Positions 6,649 through 13,816 of a stretch of DNA of 29,131 nt are shown here, one piece after another. Within the stretch, counting starts at the first letter, position 1. Every line of letters starts with the position of its first letter. Source of the DNA: a virus; the IMG/VR virus record IMGVR_UViG_3300038855_000049, positions 1 to 29,131 of that record. One strand, written 5' to 3'. The notes below the pieces were generated by a model that made no database searches, was not told the DNA's origin, and saw only the letters and a program-made list of their open reading frames with translations. Position numbers and translations under genes: made by a program.

Positions 6649-6861
6649 ATGACACGTTCGCTTGTAGACAAATTCCATAAGCATTTACCATTGTTAGAAC
6701 AAACAGTAAGGAGGGAGTGCGACTTAGACCATTCAAATCCAAAGTTATACAGAAAAGTTTATCGTTATTTTCGTGATAAGGGGGTTGAGTTTTACGATAA
6801 CCCCGATGATGATTATGAGTTAGTTGTTGAAGAACTTGCTAGTGAGTTAAAAAAATTATGA
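6649..6861 (+). CDS. Hypothetical protein
   Basis: A 70-residue helical, charged protein (MTRSLVDKFHKHLPLLEQTV...) read from the promoter at 6599. It ends Lys-rich and overlaps the next gene by ATGA. Function unknown. Confidence 0.65.
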   Translation: MTRSLVDKFHKHLPLLEQTVRRECDLDHSNPKLYRKVYRYFRDKGVEFYDNPDDDYELVVEELASELKKL

Positions 6862-7082
6862 AAGTAATTATGGAACGGTATCCATACCGTTATGTGGAGA
6901 CGGGAACCCTAGACAATGGGTTCCCTGACTTTAGAATCCAGAAGCAGAATGAGTACACCAAAAGATATAAAGATATGTATCTATGTGATAATGGTATGCA
7001 ACTTACCACTGCTATTGAGGATTTTGAGTATACAAAATGGTTAGATCCTGAAGGCGTCCCTGCTTACAGGAAGTATAACTAA
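6858..7082 (+). CDS. Hypothetical protein
   Basis: A 74-residue Tyr-rich protein (MKVIMERYPYRYVETGTLDNG...), translationally coupled to the previous gene. It has no membrane segment and no recognised motif. Its stop codon lies within the CTAAATA late-promoter-like sequence. Confidence 0.6.
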   Translation: MKVIMERYPYRYVETGTLDNGFPDFRIQKQNEYTKRYKDMYLCDNGMQLTTAIEDFEYTKWLDPEGVPAYRKYN

Positions 7083-7085
7083 ATA
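7079..7085 (+). promoter_or_regulatory. Probable late promoter (CTAAATA)
   Basis: CTAAATA located 24 nt upstream of the ATG at 7110, spanning the previous stop. It could drive the coiled-coil protein and read on into the glycan island, for which I see no other clear upstream promoter. Confidence 0.5.
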
Positions 7086-7109
7086 GCACAACACACTTAT
7101 TTTAGAAAA

Positions 7110-7334
7110 ATGGCAGCAAGAGGAAAAGCATCTACATCATCAACTGGAGCATCTATGTCCAAGTATGATGTTGAGGTAGAAGCAAGACTTCAAGCATTGG
7201 AGAAGGCAGTAAAGGAACTTCAAAATCATTCTCATGATGGTGGTTCTATAGATGATGCAACACTACTTAAGTCCGAACAATTCAAAGGACTTGCTGAAGA
7301 TGTTGCTCGTATGCGTAAGACACTAGGAATCTGA
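7110..7334 (+). CDS. Small coiled-coil protein
   Basis: A 74-residue protein with a Ser/Thr-rich N-terminus (ARGKASTSSTGASMS), a heptad-like helix 'VEARLQALEKAVKELQNHSHDGG', and a second helix. The NHSHDGG turn resembles His-Asp-Gly turns seen in phage tail and baseplate proteins, and the late-type promoter is consistent with a virion component. That role is inference. Its TGATG overlap couples it to the epimerase. Confidence 0.55.
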   Translation: MAARGKASTSSTGASMSKYDVEVEARLQALEKAVKELQNHSHDGGSIDDATLLKSEQFKGLAEDVARMRKTLGI

Positions 7335-8425
7335 TGACCTGTACAGCATTAGTATTAGGAGCTGGTGGTTTCATCGGCTCCCATATGGTGAGGCGTCTTA
7401 AGTCCGAAGGATACTGGGTGCGTGGGGTTGACCTCAAGCGTCCAGAATTTTCATCTACGGAAGCAGATGAATTTATTCAAGGTGACTTAACTGATCCTCT
7501 ATTTGTTGAGAAGATACTTCGTTATACTGGATCAACTGGGAACTTCTATAAACAGGACGTTCCAAGAAAGTATTGGAACCCATTCCACGAAATTTATCAA
7601 TTCGCGGCTGACATGGGTGGCGCAGGTTTCATCTTTACAGGTGAAAATGATTCAGAAATCATGCATAACTCTGCTAGTATTAACTTAAATGTTCTTCATG
7701 AGCAGAAAAAGTTAAATAATCTCTTAGATCATAACTTTACTAAGATTTTCTATAGTAGTTCGGCATGTATGTATCCTGCATTCCATCAGGAGAGTACTGA
7801 AGATCCTAAACTACCAGAGAGCCTTGCTTATCCAGCACAACCGGACTCCGAATATGGATGGGAAAAACTTTTCTCCGAGAGGTTATATCTCACTTACAAT
7901 CGTAATCATAATATCCCTGTTAGGATTGCTCGTTACCACAACATCTTCGGACCAGAAGGAACGTGGAAAGGAGGAAGAGAGAAAGCACCTGCAGCAATCT
8001 GTCGCAAGGTTGCAGAAGCGGAGAACGGTGGATCTATCGAGGTGTGGGGAGATGGCTTACAGACTCGTTCCTTCTTGTTCATTGACGAATGCATTGAAGC
8101 AACTAGACGGTTAATGAAAGGTGATTTCATGGGACCAGTGAATATTGGTTCTGAGGAGATGGTAACCATTGATGAACTAGTTAACATCACTGCTAGAGTT
8201 GCTGGTAAGGAGATTGAGAAGGTTCACATCACAGATTCTAATGCTATTGGTGTCCGCGGTAGAAACTCATGCAACGATCTCATTAGAGAGAAACTTGGAT
8301 GGGATTATGAACAGTCTTTAGAAGAGGGTATTCGTAAAACATATGAATGGATATGTGAACAGAACCCTAAAGCTATTCATGATTATGAGAACTTCCCAGT
8401 TGATGCTGAACTTATCACGAATTGA
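7334..8425 (+). CDS. GDP-mannose 3,5-epimerase (GME-like)
   Basis: A 363-residue short-chain dehydrogenase/reductase of the extended class, with a GAGGFIG nucleotide-binding loop (9-15), SSSACMYP with the catalytic Ser/Cys region, and YGWEK giving Tyr174 and Lys178. The segment 'HNIFGPEGTWKGGREKAPAA' is the signature I know from plant GDP-mannose 3,5-epimerase. That enzyme makes GDP-L-galactose and GDP-L-gulose. This is the first gene of the glycan island and would give an L-sugar nucleotide. A general NAD-dependent sugar epimerase is the main alternative. Confidence 0.85.
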   Translation: MTCTALVLGAGGFIGSHMVRRLKSEGYWVRGVDLKRPEFSSTEADEFIQGDLTDPLFVEKILRYTGSTGNFYKQDVPRKYWNPFHEIYQFAADMGGAGFIFTGENDSEIMHNSASINLNVLHEQKKLNNLLDHNFTKIFYSSSACMYPAFHQESTEDPKLPESLAYPAQPDSEYGWEKLFSERLYLTYNRNHNIPVRIARYHNIFGPEGTWKGGREKAPAAICRKVAEAENGGSIEVWGDGLQTRSFLFIDECIEATRRLMKGDFMGPVNIGSEEMVTIDELVNITARVAGKEIEKVHITDSNAIGVRGRNSCNDLIREKLGWDYEQSLEEGIRKTYEWICEQNPKAIHDYENFPVDAELITN

Positions 8426-8477
8426 TACGGAAAAATTCCTCCACATTATTAATCGTTATGATGAATTATTAAAATGA
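8415..8477 (+). pseudogene. Remnant of a cupin gene 5' end (scar)
   Basis: A 20-codon frame reading SRIDTEKFLHIINRYDELLK then TGA matches the N-terminus of the intact cupin 0.7 kb downstream (SRIDPDKLLHIIHRFYEIEK). At DNA level 8415-8464 matches 9115-9164 with about eight mismatches, including a shared ccacattatt block. It has no start codon of its own, and its frame overlaps the epimerase end and the oxygenase start. This looks like a leftover from insertion of the oxygenase gene or from gene replacement. Confidence 0.75.
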
Positions 8478-9103
8478 AAAATATTGAACGTATTATACCT
8501 CCTAATTTTGGTTGGTTAGAATTAGAATTAGAAAAGAATGAAATTGATTATTTGTGGAGATGTATAAAAGATAAAAAGGATGATGCTAAAAAGAATCTTG
8601 CAGGAAATATAACAGGTAGTTATCAATTACCGGATAAATCTAATTGGTTTTTTCTTAATGTTCTTAAACCTTTATGTGCAGAGTATAGGGATCAATTTAA
8701 AAATCTAGCATCTAAGGTTCCTATTAATCATCTCCATCCATTCTTTCTTCAAAGTTTCTGGGTAAATTTTCAGCATCAAAATGAGTTTAATCCTATGCAT
8801 TCCCATGGTGGAGTTTATAGTTTTGTGATTTGGTTGAAAATTCCCACATCATATTTTGAGCAAAAGAAGAATCCAATTGCATTGAATTCAAATAATAATA
8901 GTGTATCTAATTTTGAATTCATGTATCCTAATATCTTAGGTTCTCTTGAACCTTTCACTTATGAGATGTCTCCTAAATTAGAAGGTACTATGTTATTTTT
9001 TCCTGCTCAATTAAAGCATGCAGTATATCCATATTATAATTGTGATGAAGAGAGGATAAGTATTTCAGGAAACATTGCATTAAATACTGCTGAGACATTA
9101 TGA
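8474..9103 (+). CDS. Putative 2-oxoglutarate/Fe(II)-dependent oxygenase
   Basis: A 209-residue protein of the kind common in cyanophages. The double-stranded beta-helix motif is visible: 'NPMHSHGGVYSFVIWL' with His109 and His111, a distal His182 (QLKHAVYPY), and Arg194 before 'ISISGNI' as the 2-oxoglutarate anchor. Such enzymes hydroxylate proteins or small molecules using O2 and 2-oxoglutarate; the substrate here is unknown. The gene appears more A+T-rich and Asn/Lys-rich than its neighbours and is flanked by a cupin-gene repeat, suggesting it was inserted into the island. Confidence 0.7.
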   Translation: MKNIERIIPPNFGWLELELEKNEIDYLWRCIKDKKDDAKKNLAGNITGSYQLPDKSNWFFLNVLKPLCAEYRDQFKNLASKVPINHLHPFFLQSFWVNFQHQNEFNPMHSHGGVYSFVIWLKIPTSYFEQKKNPIALNSNNNSVSNFEFMYPNILGSLEPFTYEMSPKLEGTMLFFPAQLKHAVYPYYNCDEERISISGNIALNTAETL

Positions 9104-9528
9104 AGAAAATCTATTCACGAATTGATCCGGATAAACTCCTCCACATTATTCATCGTTTCTATGAGATAGAAAAGAGAACAGATGTAGCACCAGAAGATCA
9201 GTTCATTCAACTTGCTACATTGAGGATGGAGGAGGGTAAAACTTTCCGTCCTCATCAACATATATGGAAACCTGCTCCAAGAGAACAGGTTATTGCTCAA
9301 GAATCTTGGGTGGTTATAAAGGGTTCTGTTAAGTGTCATTTATATGATACGGATGGAGAACTCTTAAAAGAGGTGGTGATCCGTCAGGGAGATTGTTCCA
9401 TGACATTTGAAGGTGGACACACTTATACTATTCTAGAGGACGATACCGTTGTCTATGAATATAAAACTGGCCCTTATACAGGTCAGGCGAACGATAAGGT
9501 ATTTTTAGATGAACTCAATAAAGATTAA
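9100..9528 (+). CDS. Cupin-fold protein, WbuC-like
   Basis: A 142-residue single-domain cupin. Candidate metal ligands are His52 and His54 (RPHQHIW), an intervening Glu, and His107 (GGHTYTI). The 'SWVVIKGSVKCHLYD' strand is also typical. Similar cupins (WbuC) occur in O-antigen and capsule clusters, with unclear catalytic role (isomerase-like or binding). It overlaps the oxygenase by ATGA and the methyltransferase by 20 nt. Confidence 0.7.
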   Translation: MKKIYSRIDPDKLLHIIHRFYEIEKRTDVAPEDQFIQLATLRMEEGKTFRPHQHIWKPAPREQVIAQESWVVIKGSVKCHLYDTDGELLKEVVIRQGDCSMTFEGGHTYTILEDDTVVYEYKTGPYTGQANDKVFLDELNKD

Positions 9529-10051
9529 TCTTGGTTGTGGCTGGAGAAATTTCGGTCCCGATTGGATACACATTGATGGTGGAGTCTACCCTCATTTAGA
9601 TCATAAGGACATCATCAATTTTCCCTATGAGAACGTAGATTTGATTTATGCGTCTCATGTGTTAGAATACTTTGATCGGGATGAGGTAGTTCCAATCCTA
9701 AAAACATGGAAGAGTAAACTAAAACCATGGGGTATTCTTCGTTTAGCCGTTCCCGATTTCAATAGCCTGTGTGAAATTTATTCTCGCACAGGTAATATTG
9801 ATAAAGTTCTAGGTCCTTTGTACGGTAAAATGCCTATGGGTGATAAAACCATTTATCATAAGGCTGTTTATGATTACAATTACTTAGTAGAACTTTTAGA
9901 TTCTGTTGGATTTATAGCAATTCATAAATGGGATTGGCGTGAAGTCGAACATGGTAAATATGATGATCATTCACAAGCATATTATCCACATATGGATAAG
10001 GAGAATGGTATTCCTGTGAGTTTGAACGTGGAGGCACACAATGGGATTTGA
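9509..10051 (+). CDS. SAM-dependent methyltransferase (class I)
   Basis: A 180-residue protein with the SAM-binding INLGCGWRNF motif (LGCG at 8-11), acidic HID at the end of strand 2, and the 'VDLIYASHVLEYFDRDEV' motif common in glycan-cluster methyltransferases. It probably methylates a sugar or a sugar precursor of the island's glycan; the acceptor is not predictable. It starts inside the cupin gene and ends inside the aminotransferase gene, so translation is coupled. Confidence 0.8.
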   Translation: MNSIKINLGCGWRNFGPDWIHIDGGVYPHLDHKDIINFPYENVDLIYASHVLEYFDRDEVVPILKTWKSKLKPWGILRLAVPDFNSLCEIYSRTGNIDKVLGPLYGKMPMGDKTIYHKAVYDYNYLVELLDSVGFIAIHKWDWREVEHGKYDDHSQAYYPHMDKENGIPVSLNVEAHNGI

Positions 10052-10634
10052 ATTAGTTACTAAACTTGAGGATAAAGTAGCATCATTTTTTGGTGCTCCC
10101 TATGCAGTCGCTACAGACTCATGTACTCATGGTATAGAACTATGTTTAAGGTATGAACAACCCTATGAAGTTACTTTTCCTACACATACTTACCCTTCAG
10201 TACCATTCTTAGGAGAGAAACTAGGATTAAGATGGACTTGGAAAGAAGAGGAGTGGGTAGACTATTATCAGATTGGTAATACAAATGTTTATGATGCTGC
10301 TGTTCTATGGAAACTAGGTGGGTATATGCCTGGTACACATATGTGTTTGAGTTTTCAATACCAGAAGCACCTTAAGATTGGTAGGGGTGGAATGATTCTT
10401 ACAGATAATAAAGAAGCATATGAAATGTTGTCTGAAATGGTGTATGATGGTAGGAATAGTAGAGACATTCCTTGGCGGGAACAGAACATCAGGACAGTGG
10501 GGTATCATTATTATATGACACCTGAAGCAGCAGAGACTGGACTCAAACAGTTTGAGGATGCAGTCATTAGAGAACCTAAAATCTGGTCAGATATTGACTA
10601 TCCAGATCTTAGAACCATGGATGTGTTTAAGTGA
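10041..10634 (+). CDS. Short DegT/DnrJ/EryC1-type PLP aminotransferase
   Basis: A 197-residue protein matching the N-terminal and PLP-binding part of sugar aminotransferases: 'FFGAPYAVATDSCTHGIELCL', the cofactor-side Asp85 (VYDAA), and the Schiff-base lysine Lys109 in 'SFQYQKHLKIGRGGMILTD'. Family members are usually 370-400 residues, so the C-terminal domain is largely missing, although the frame itself closes cleanly. It may be a trimmed but active form, a binding protein, or decayed. Full-length enzymes convert keto-sugar nucleotides to amino sugars. Confidence 0.75.
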   Translation: MGFELVTKLEDKVASFFGAPYAVATDSCTHGIELCLRYEQPYEVTFPTHTYPSVPFLGEKLGLRWTWKEEEWVDYYQIGNTNVYDAAVLWKLGGYMPGTHMCLSFQYQKHLKIGRGGMILTDNKEAYEMLSEMVYDGRNSRDIPWREQNIRTVGYHYYMTPEAAETGLKQFEDAVIREPKIWSDIDYPDLRTMDVFK

Positions 10635-10792
10635 CTTTAAAAGATTATGATGGACCTAAAAAAGATTGGACTGATGAACAGTGGTTACAGCATGCATGGG
10701 TACAGAGATGGAATCCCTGGATATCTGAAGCAGATAGAGAGTATTGGAGGGATAAGATAAGTGATCTTACCAGGAACAACCATAGTAATTGA
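10631..10792 (+). CDS. Small Trp-rich hypothetical protein
   Basis: A GTG-initiated 53-residue frame (MTLKDYDGPKKDWTDEQWLQ...) whose start overlaps the aminotransferase stop (GTGA) and whose end overlaps the next gene by 32 nt. It is helical with six Trp residues. It fills an otherwise uncoded 126-nt gap, which supports it being real. Function unknown. Confidence 0.55.
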   Translation: MTLKDYDGPKKDWTDEQWLQHAWVQRWNPWISEADREYWRDKISDLTRNNHSN

Positions 10793-10961
10793 TAATCCTA
10801 CGTCCATTTACCATGGGTATAGGGGATTTGTACAGAGATTAAGTGGTGATAAGGCTGCCGTTCTCTTTGATGATTTGTCCCCTTGGGAAAAGTTAATAAC
10901 ATTTCCACTAACTGATATTAAAGAAGATACAACAGGACCTCAATTTTATAAAATGAAATGA
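10761..10961 (+). CDS. NdhS-like small SH3-fold protein
   Basis: A GTG-initiated 66-residue protein preceded by a GGAGG-type ribosome site. The pattern 'ILPGTTIVIDNPTSIYHGYRG' then 'VQR.....AAVLF....W.KLITF.L..I' resembles what I recall of cyanobacterial NdhS (DUF3252). NdhS is the ferredoxin-docking subunit of the NDH-1 complex that supports cyclic electron flow around photosystem I. If right, it is a photosynthetic auxiliary gene hidden inside the glycan island, in line with the phage's petF, petE and psbA. The assignment is from memory; any SH3-like barrel is the alternative. Confidence 0.55.
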   Translation: MILPGTTIVIDNPTSIYHGYRGFVQRLSGDKAAVLFDDLSPWEKLITFPLTDIKEDTTGPQFYKMK

Positions 10962-11923
10962 AGACAGCTTTTATTACTGGAATCAGTGGACAAGATGGAA
11001 GTTATCTTGCTGAGTATCTTCTAAGTCTTGGATATGAAGTTCATGGTATTCTTCGTCGCCACTCTGTAGCAGAGAACCAAGATGCAAGACTAAGAGGTTT
11101 AGGTGATTGGGTTACCACTCATTATGGTGATTTGACTGATGAACTATCCTTGGTTCGTATTCTTACAGAGAATCAGTTTGATGAGATTTATAATCTTGCT
11201 GCTATGAGTCATGTACGTATCAGTACTGACATGCCTTCCTTTACTATCAAGACAAACAGTCTTGGTGTATTGAATATGTTAGAACTATGCAGGGTACTTC
11301 AACCTAATGCTAAGTTCTATCAGGCCAGTTCTTCTGAGATGTTTGGGAACTCTATAGATGAGGATGGATGTCAGAGGATAACTACTCCTATGCATCCTGT
11401 TTCACCTTATGGCTGCTCTAAAGTACTGGCGTATAATCTTGTTAGGCATTATCGTGCTGGTTACAGTAAACATTACGTCAATGGAATCCTTTTTAATCAT
11501 GAATCCCCGCGCAGGGGATCGAACTTCGTCACCAACAAAGTGGTGAAGACTGCTGTTCAAATTAAGAAGGGACAACGTGATAACTTAGAACTAGGTAACC
11601 TTGATTCTAGTAGAGATTGGGGACATTCTAAGGATTATGTGCGTGGTATGCATATGATTATTACCAACGATGAACCAAAGGATTATGTTATTGCTACAGG
11701 TGATACGAGAACTGTTCGTGACTTCTGTAGATATACCTTTGATGCACTTGGTATGAACTATGAGGATTATGTTACACAGAATCCTAAGTTTATGCGTCCT
11801 GAGGAACTCAAGTTCCTTAAGGGAGACTCCACTCCTATCCGTGAGGAACTAGGGTGGGAACCAGAGTATACTTTCGAGAGTATGCTTGATGAAATGATCG
11901 AATTTTGGATGAACAATGTTTAA
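10958..11923 (+). CDS. gmd: GDP-mannose 4,6-dehydratase
   Basis: A 321-residue SDR enzyme converting GDP-mannose to GDP-4-keto-6-deoxymannose, the first step to GDP-L-fucose, GDP-rhamnose or GDP-perosamine. Diagnostic are ITGISGQDGSYLAE (NADP loop), 'GILRRHS', 'SSSEMFG', the catalytic YGCSK (Tyr151, Lys155), 'FNHESPRRG' and 'SRDWGHSKDYV'. All key residues are intact. No GDP-fucose synthase (WcaG/Fcl) is seen in the window, so the next step must come from the host or from elsewhere in the phage. It overlaps both neighbours by a few bases. Confidence 0.95.
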   Translation: MKTAFITGISGQDGSYLAEYLLSLGYEVHGILRRHSVAENQDARLRGLGDWVTTHYGDLTDELSLVRILTENQFDEIYNLAAMSHVRISTDMPSFTIKTNSLGVLNMLELCRVLQPNAKFYQASSSEMFGNSIDEDGCQRITTPMHPVSPYGCSKVLAYNLVRHYRAGYSKHYVNGILFNHESPRRGSNFVTNKVVKTAVQIKKGQRDNLELGNLDSSRDWGHSKDYVRGMHMIITNDEPKDYVIATGDTRTVRDFCRYTFDALGMNYEDYVTQNPKFMRPEELKFLKGDSTPIREELGWEPEYTFESMLDEMIEFWMNNV

Positions 11924-12683
11924 GAACTCTACGTACCATGGACCAACTCAGTTGTCATTAGAGACTGAGTTTGAAAAGAAAGTCAGTGTCTCCTTTGATA
12001 CTCTCCAGAAGGATGAGGATGCAGAGGTTAAGGTGTTGGTGGTGGTTGAACCACCTTGTGTTCATGGGTTTGATGACACAGTTAGAGAACATGCTAAGGA
12101 GTTTGATTTAATACTCACATATCGTGAGTGGTTGGTAGAGGAACTTGAGAATGCACAGTTGTTTAATTGGGCAAACTGTTGGATTAATGATGCTACTATA
12201 GATAAACGTAACCAGATAAGTTTCCTTACTACTAATAAGGGATGGTGTGAGGGACATAAGTTACGTCAGGAGATATGGTATGCTTTAGAGGATTATGATG
12301 AGATAAATGATTTTGAAGTGTGGAAGAAGAGGACTCCACCTTCTATACCTAACAAAAACGTTGCTTTAGAAAATGCTAAGTTCACCATTAGTCTCGAAAA
12401 TAGCGAGATCAATAACTACTTTTCTGAGAAGTTACTCGATTGCTTCGAAACTAAAACCATCCCTTTGTATTGGGGTTGTCCTAACGTTGGTACATATTTC
12501 AATATGGATGGAATCTTTCACTTTCATACTATTGAAGAGATGGAAGACTTGATTAATTCTTTGACACCTGAACTATATGATGCTAAACTAGAAGCGGTGG
12601 AAGATAATTATCTTCGTGGCAAGAAGTACCATCATGCCACTGATAGAGTTGCTGAGGAAATTCGTAACTTTATCTCTAAATAA
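11916..12683 (+). CDS. GT10-like (alpha-1,3/1,4) fucosyltransferase
   Basis: A 255-residue GT-B glycosyltransferase. The C-terminal half has 'KFTISLENSEINNYFSEKLL' and 'TIPLYWGCPNVGTYFN', which follow the GT10 donor-site signature (FxxxFENS...Y.TEK...a..PV..G). This family uses GDP-fucose, which fits the gmd gene directly upstream (8-nt overlap). It has no membrane anchor, so it likely acts on the cytoplasmic face on a lipid-linked or nucleotide-linked acceptor. A related GDP-sugar transferase is possible. Confidence 0.75.
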   Translation: MFKNSTYHGPTQLSLETEFEKKVSVSFDTLQKDEDAEVKVLVVVEPPCVHGFDDTVREHAKEFDLILTYREWLVEELENAQLFNWANCWINDATIDKRNQISFLTTNKGWCEGHKLRQEIWYALEDYDEINDFEVWKKRTPPSIPNKNVALENAKFTISLENSEINNYFSEKLLDCFETKTIPLYWGCPNVGTYFNMDGIFHFHTIEEMEDLINSLTPELYDAKLEAVEDNYLRGKKYHHATDRVAEEIRNFISK

Positions 12684-12701
12684 CCCACATTATTACTCAT
12701 T

Positions 12702-13445
12702 ATGCAACAGGTAGGTAAGCATTGTTGGTGCAGTCCTAAGTCAGGCATCATCCTTGCAGAGAGTACATGGCAGAATGTCCTTGTACCAGATAGTGATTAT
12801 AAGTTCCTTCAAATGAGGGATCCTTTTAATCGTGTTGTTAGTATGTACCTCAACAAGATTGTGGACATAGATGTTAGGCATCTTGCTGACGTTAAGAGAG
12901 AGCGTTGGGTACCTTGGATTGATGTACCAGATCCATATGATAACATAGAGTCACGTGCAGAAGTTTATAAGAACTATCTTACACATACTGGACCAGGATG
13001 CTATCGTCTTCCTATGCCAGATAAGAGTTTATTGGATGTTACATTTCAAGATTTTGTTTTCGAAGTATTAGATAATTTAGATTTATACCAGTGGTTTGAT
13101 CCTCATTTTTCATATCAAACTAAGTTTTTCTTTACAGGTGATGTAGAGATGACCTTTGATGATGTTGTAATGCTTGAAGATTTACCAGAAGCATATGAGA
13201 TACCTGCTAAGGCATTGGGTATAGAACTTGATTTAAGTCCAGAGGCATTAGCAAAGGCAGGTAGGGTAGGAGAGAAGGAAGATATTGATGGACCATTCCA
13301 TCAGTGGACAGTAAGACAATGGTGGGACTTAGGTAAATCACCACTTGCAAAATACTACGATTCGTTCTATACTGATGAAATCAGAGATAAGGTTCGCGAA
13401 CTTTATCAACCTGACTTTGACCTCATTACTCAAGCACAAGAATGA
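12702..13445 (+). CDS. Putative sulfotransferase
   Basis: A 247-residue protein with both PAPS-binding signatures. PKSG at residues 12-15 resembles the 5'-phosphosulfate loop, and 'MRDPFNRVVSMYLNK' (38-52) is the 3'-phosphate-binding motif. The C-terminal 'VRELYQPDFDLI' is typical of carbohydrate sulfotransferases. It would place sulfate on a sugar of the island's glycan, consistent with its position among glycosyltransferases. The N-terminus is short for the family. A CTAAATA late-promoter-like sequence lies 19 nt upstream, at 12676. Confidence 0.75.
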   Translation: MQQVGKHCWCSPKSGIILAESTWQNVLVPDSDYKFLQMRDPFNRVVSMYLNKIVDIDVRHLADVKRERWVPWIDVPDPYDNIESRAEVYKNYLTHTGPGCYRLPMPDKSLLDVTFQDFVFEVLDNLDLYQWFDPHFSYQTKFFFTGDVEMTFDDVVMLEDLPEAYEIPAKALGIELDLSPEALAKAGRVGEKEDIDGPFHQWTVRQWWDLGKSPLAKYYDSFYTDEIRDKVRELYQPDFDLITQAQE

Positions 13446-13816
13446 GCATTTACAATGATTGCAAAATCATTATCAATCTGAACCAACTGGTGAAGGATAG
13501 ACCCTGTGGAAGGGACTTAGATGATGAGCATGTGGATAACATTGCTGGTGACTTGCGAAAGAGAATGACATTCGATTCTCTTTTTGGACAAGTTGATACT
13601 GCCATCTGGGAGTATGCAGAGGATTGCAACATCGATTTATCAGATGATGAAGAGTGTCGTGAGTTTGGATTCACTATTCCTAAGTATGGTGAGATAGCAC
13701 CTGAACCTGGACGTGAGTCTTACTTAAATGAAATTGAAAAGAACAAGAAAGAGTTTGAGGTGGTTGACTTAGTGTCACCTTCATGGACAATCAAAGTACC
13801 TAGACGCAAGAAATGA
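13442..13816 (+). CDS. Hypothetical protein in the glycan island
   Basis: A 124-residue acidic protein (MSIYNDCKIIINLNQLVKD...) with no recognised motif, coupled by ATGA overlaps to the sulfotransferase before and NAD synthetase after. The N-terminal half is helical and Asp/Glu-rich, and the tail is basic (KVPRRKK). Function unknown. Confidence 0.6.
   Translation: MSIYNDCKIIINLNQLVKDRPCGRDLDDEHVDNIAGDLRKRMTFDSLFGQVDTAIWEYAEDCNIDLSDDEECREFGFTIPKYGEIAPEPGRESYLNEIEKNKKEFEVVDLVSPSWTIKVPRRKK

Noticed and set aside
12676-12682. CTAAATA late-promoter-like sequence before the sulfotransferase
   Set aside because: It lies within the end of the preceding coding sequence, and about four random copies per strand are expected in the window. 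I noted it in the gene entry but did not list it as a promoter.
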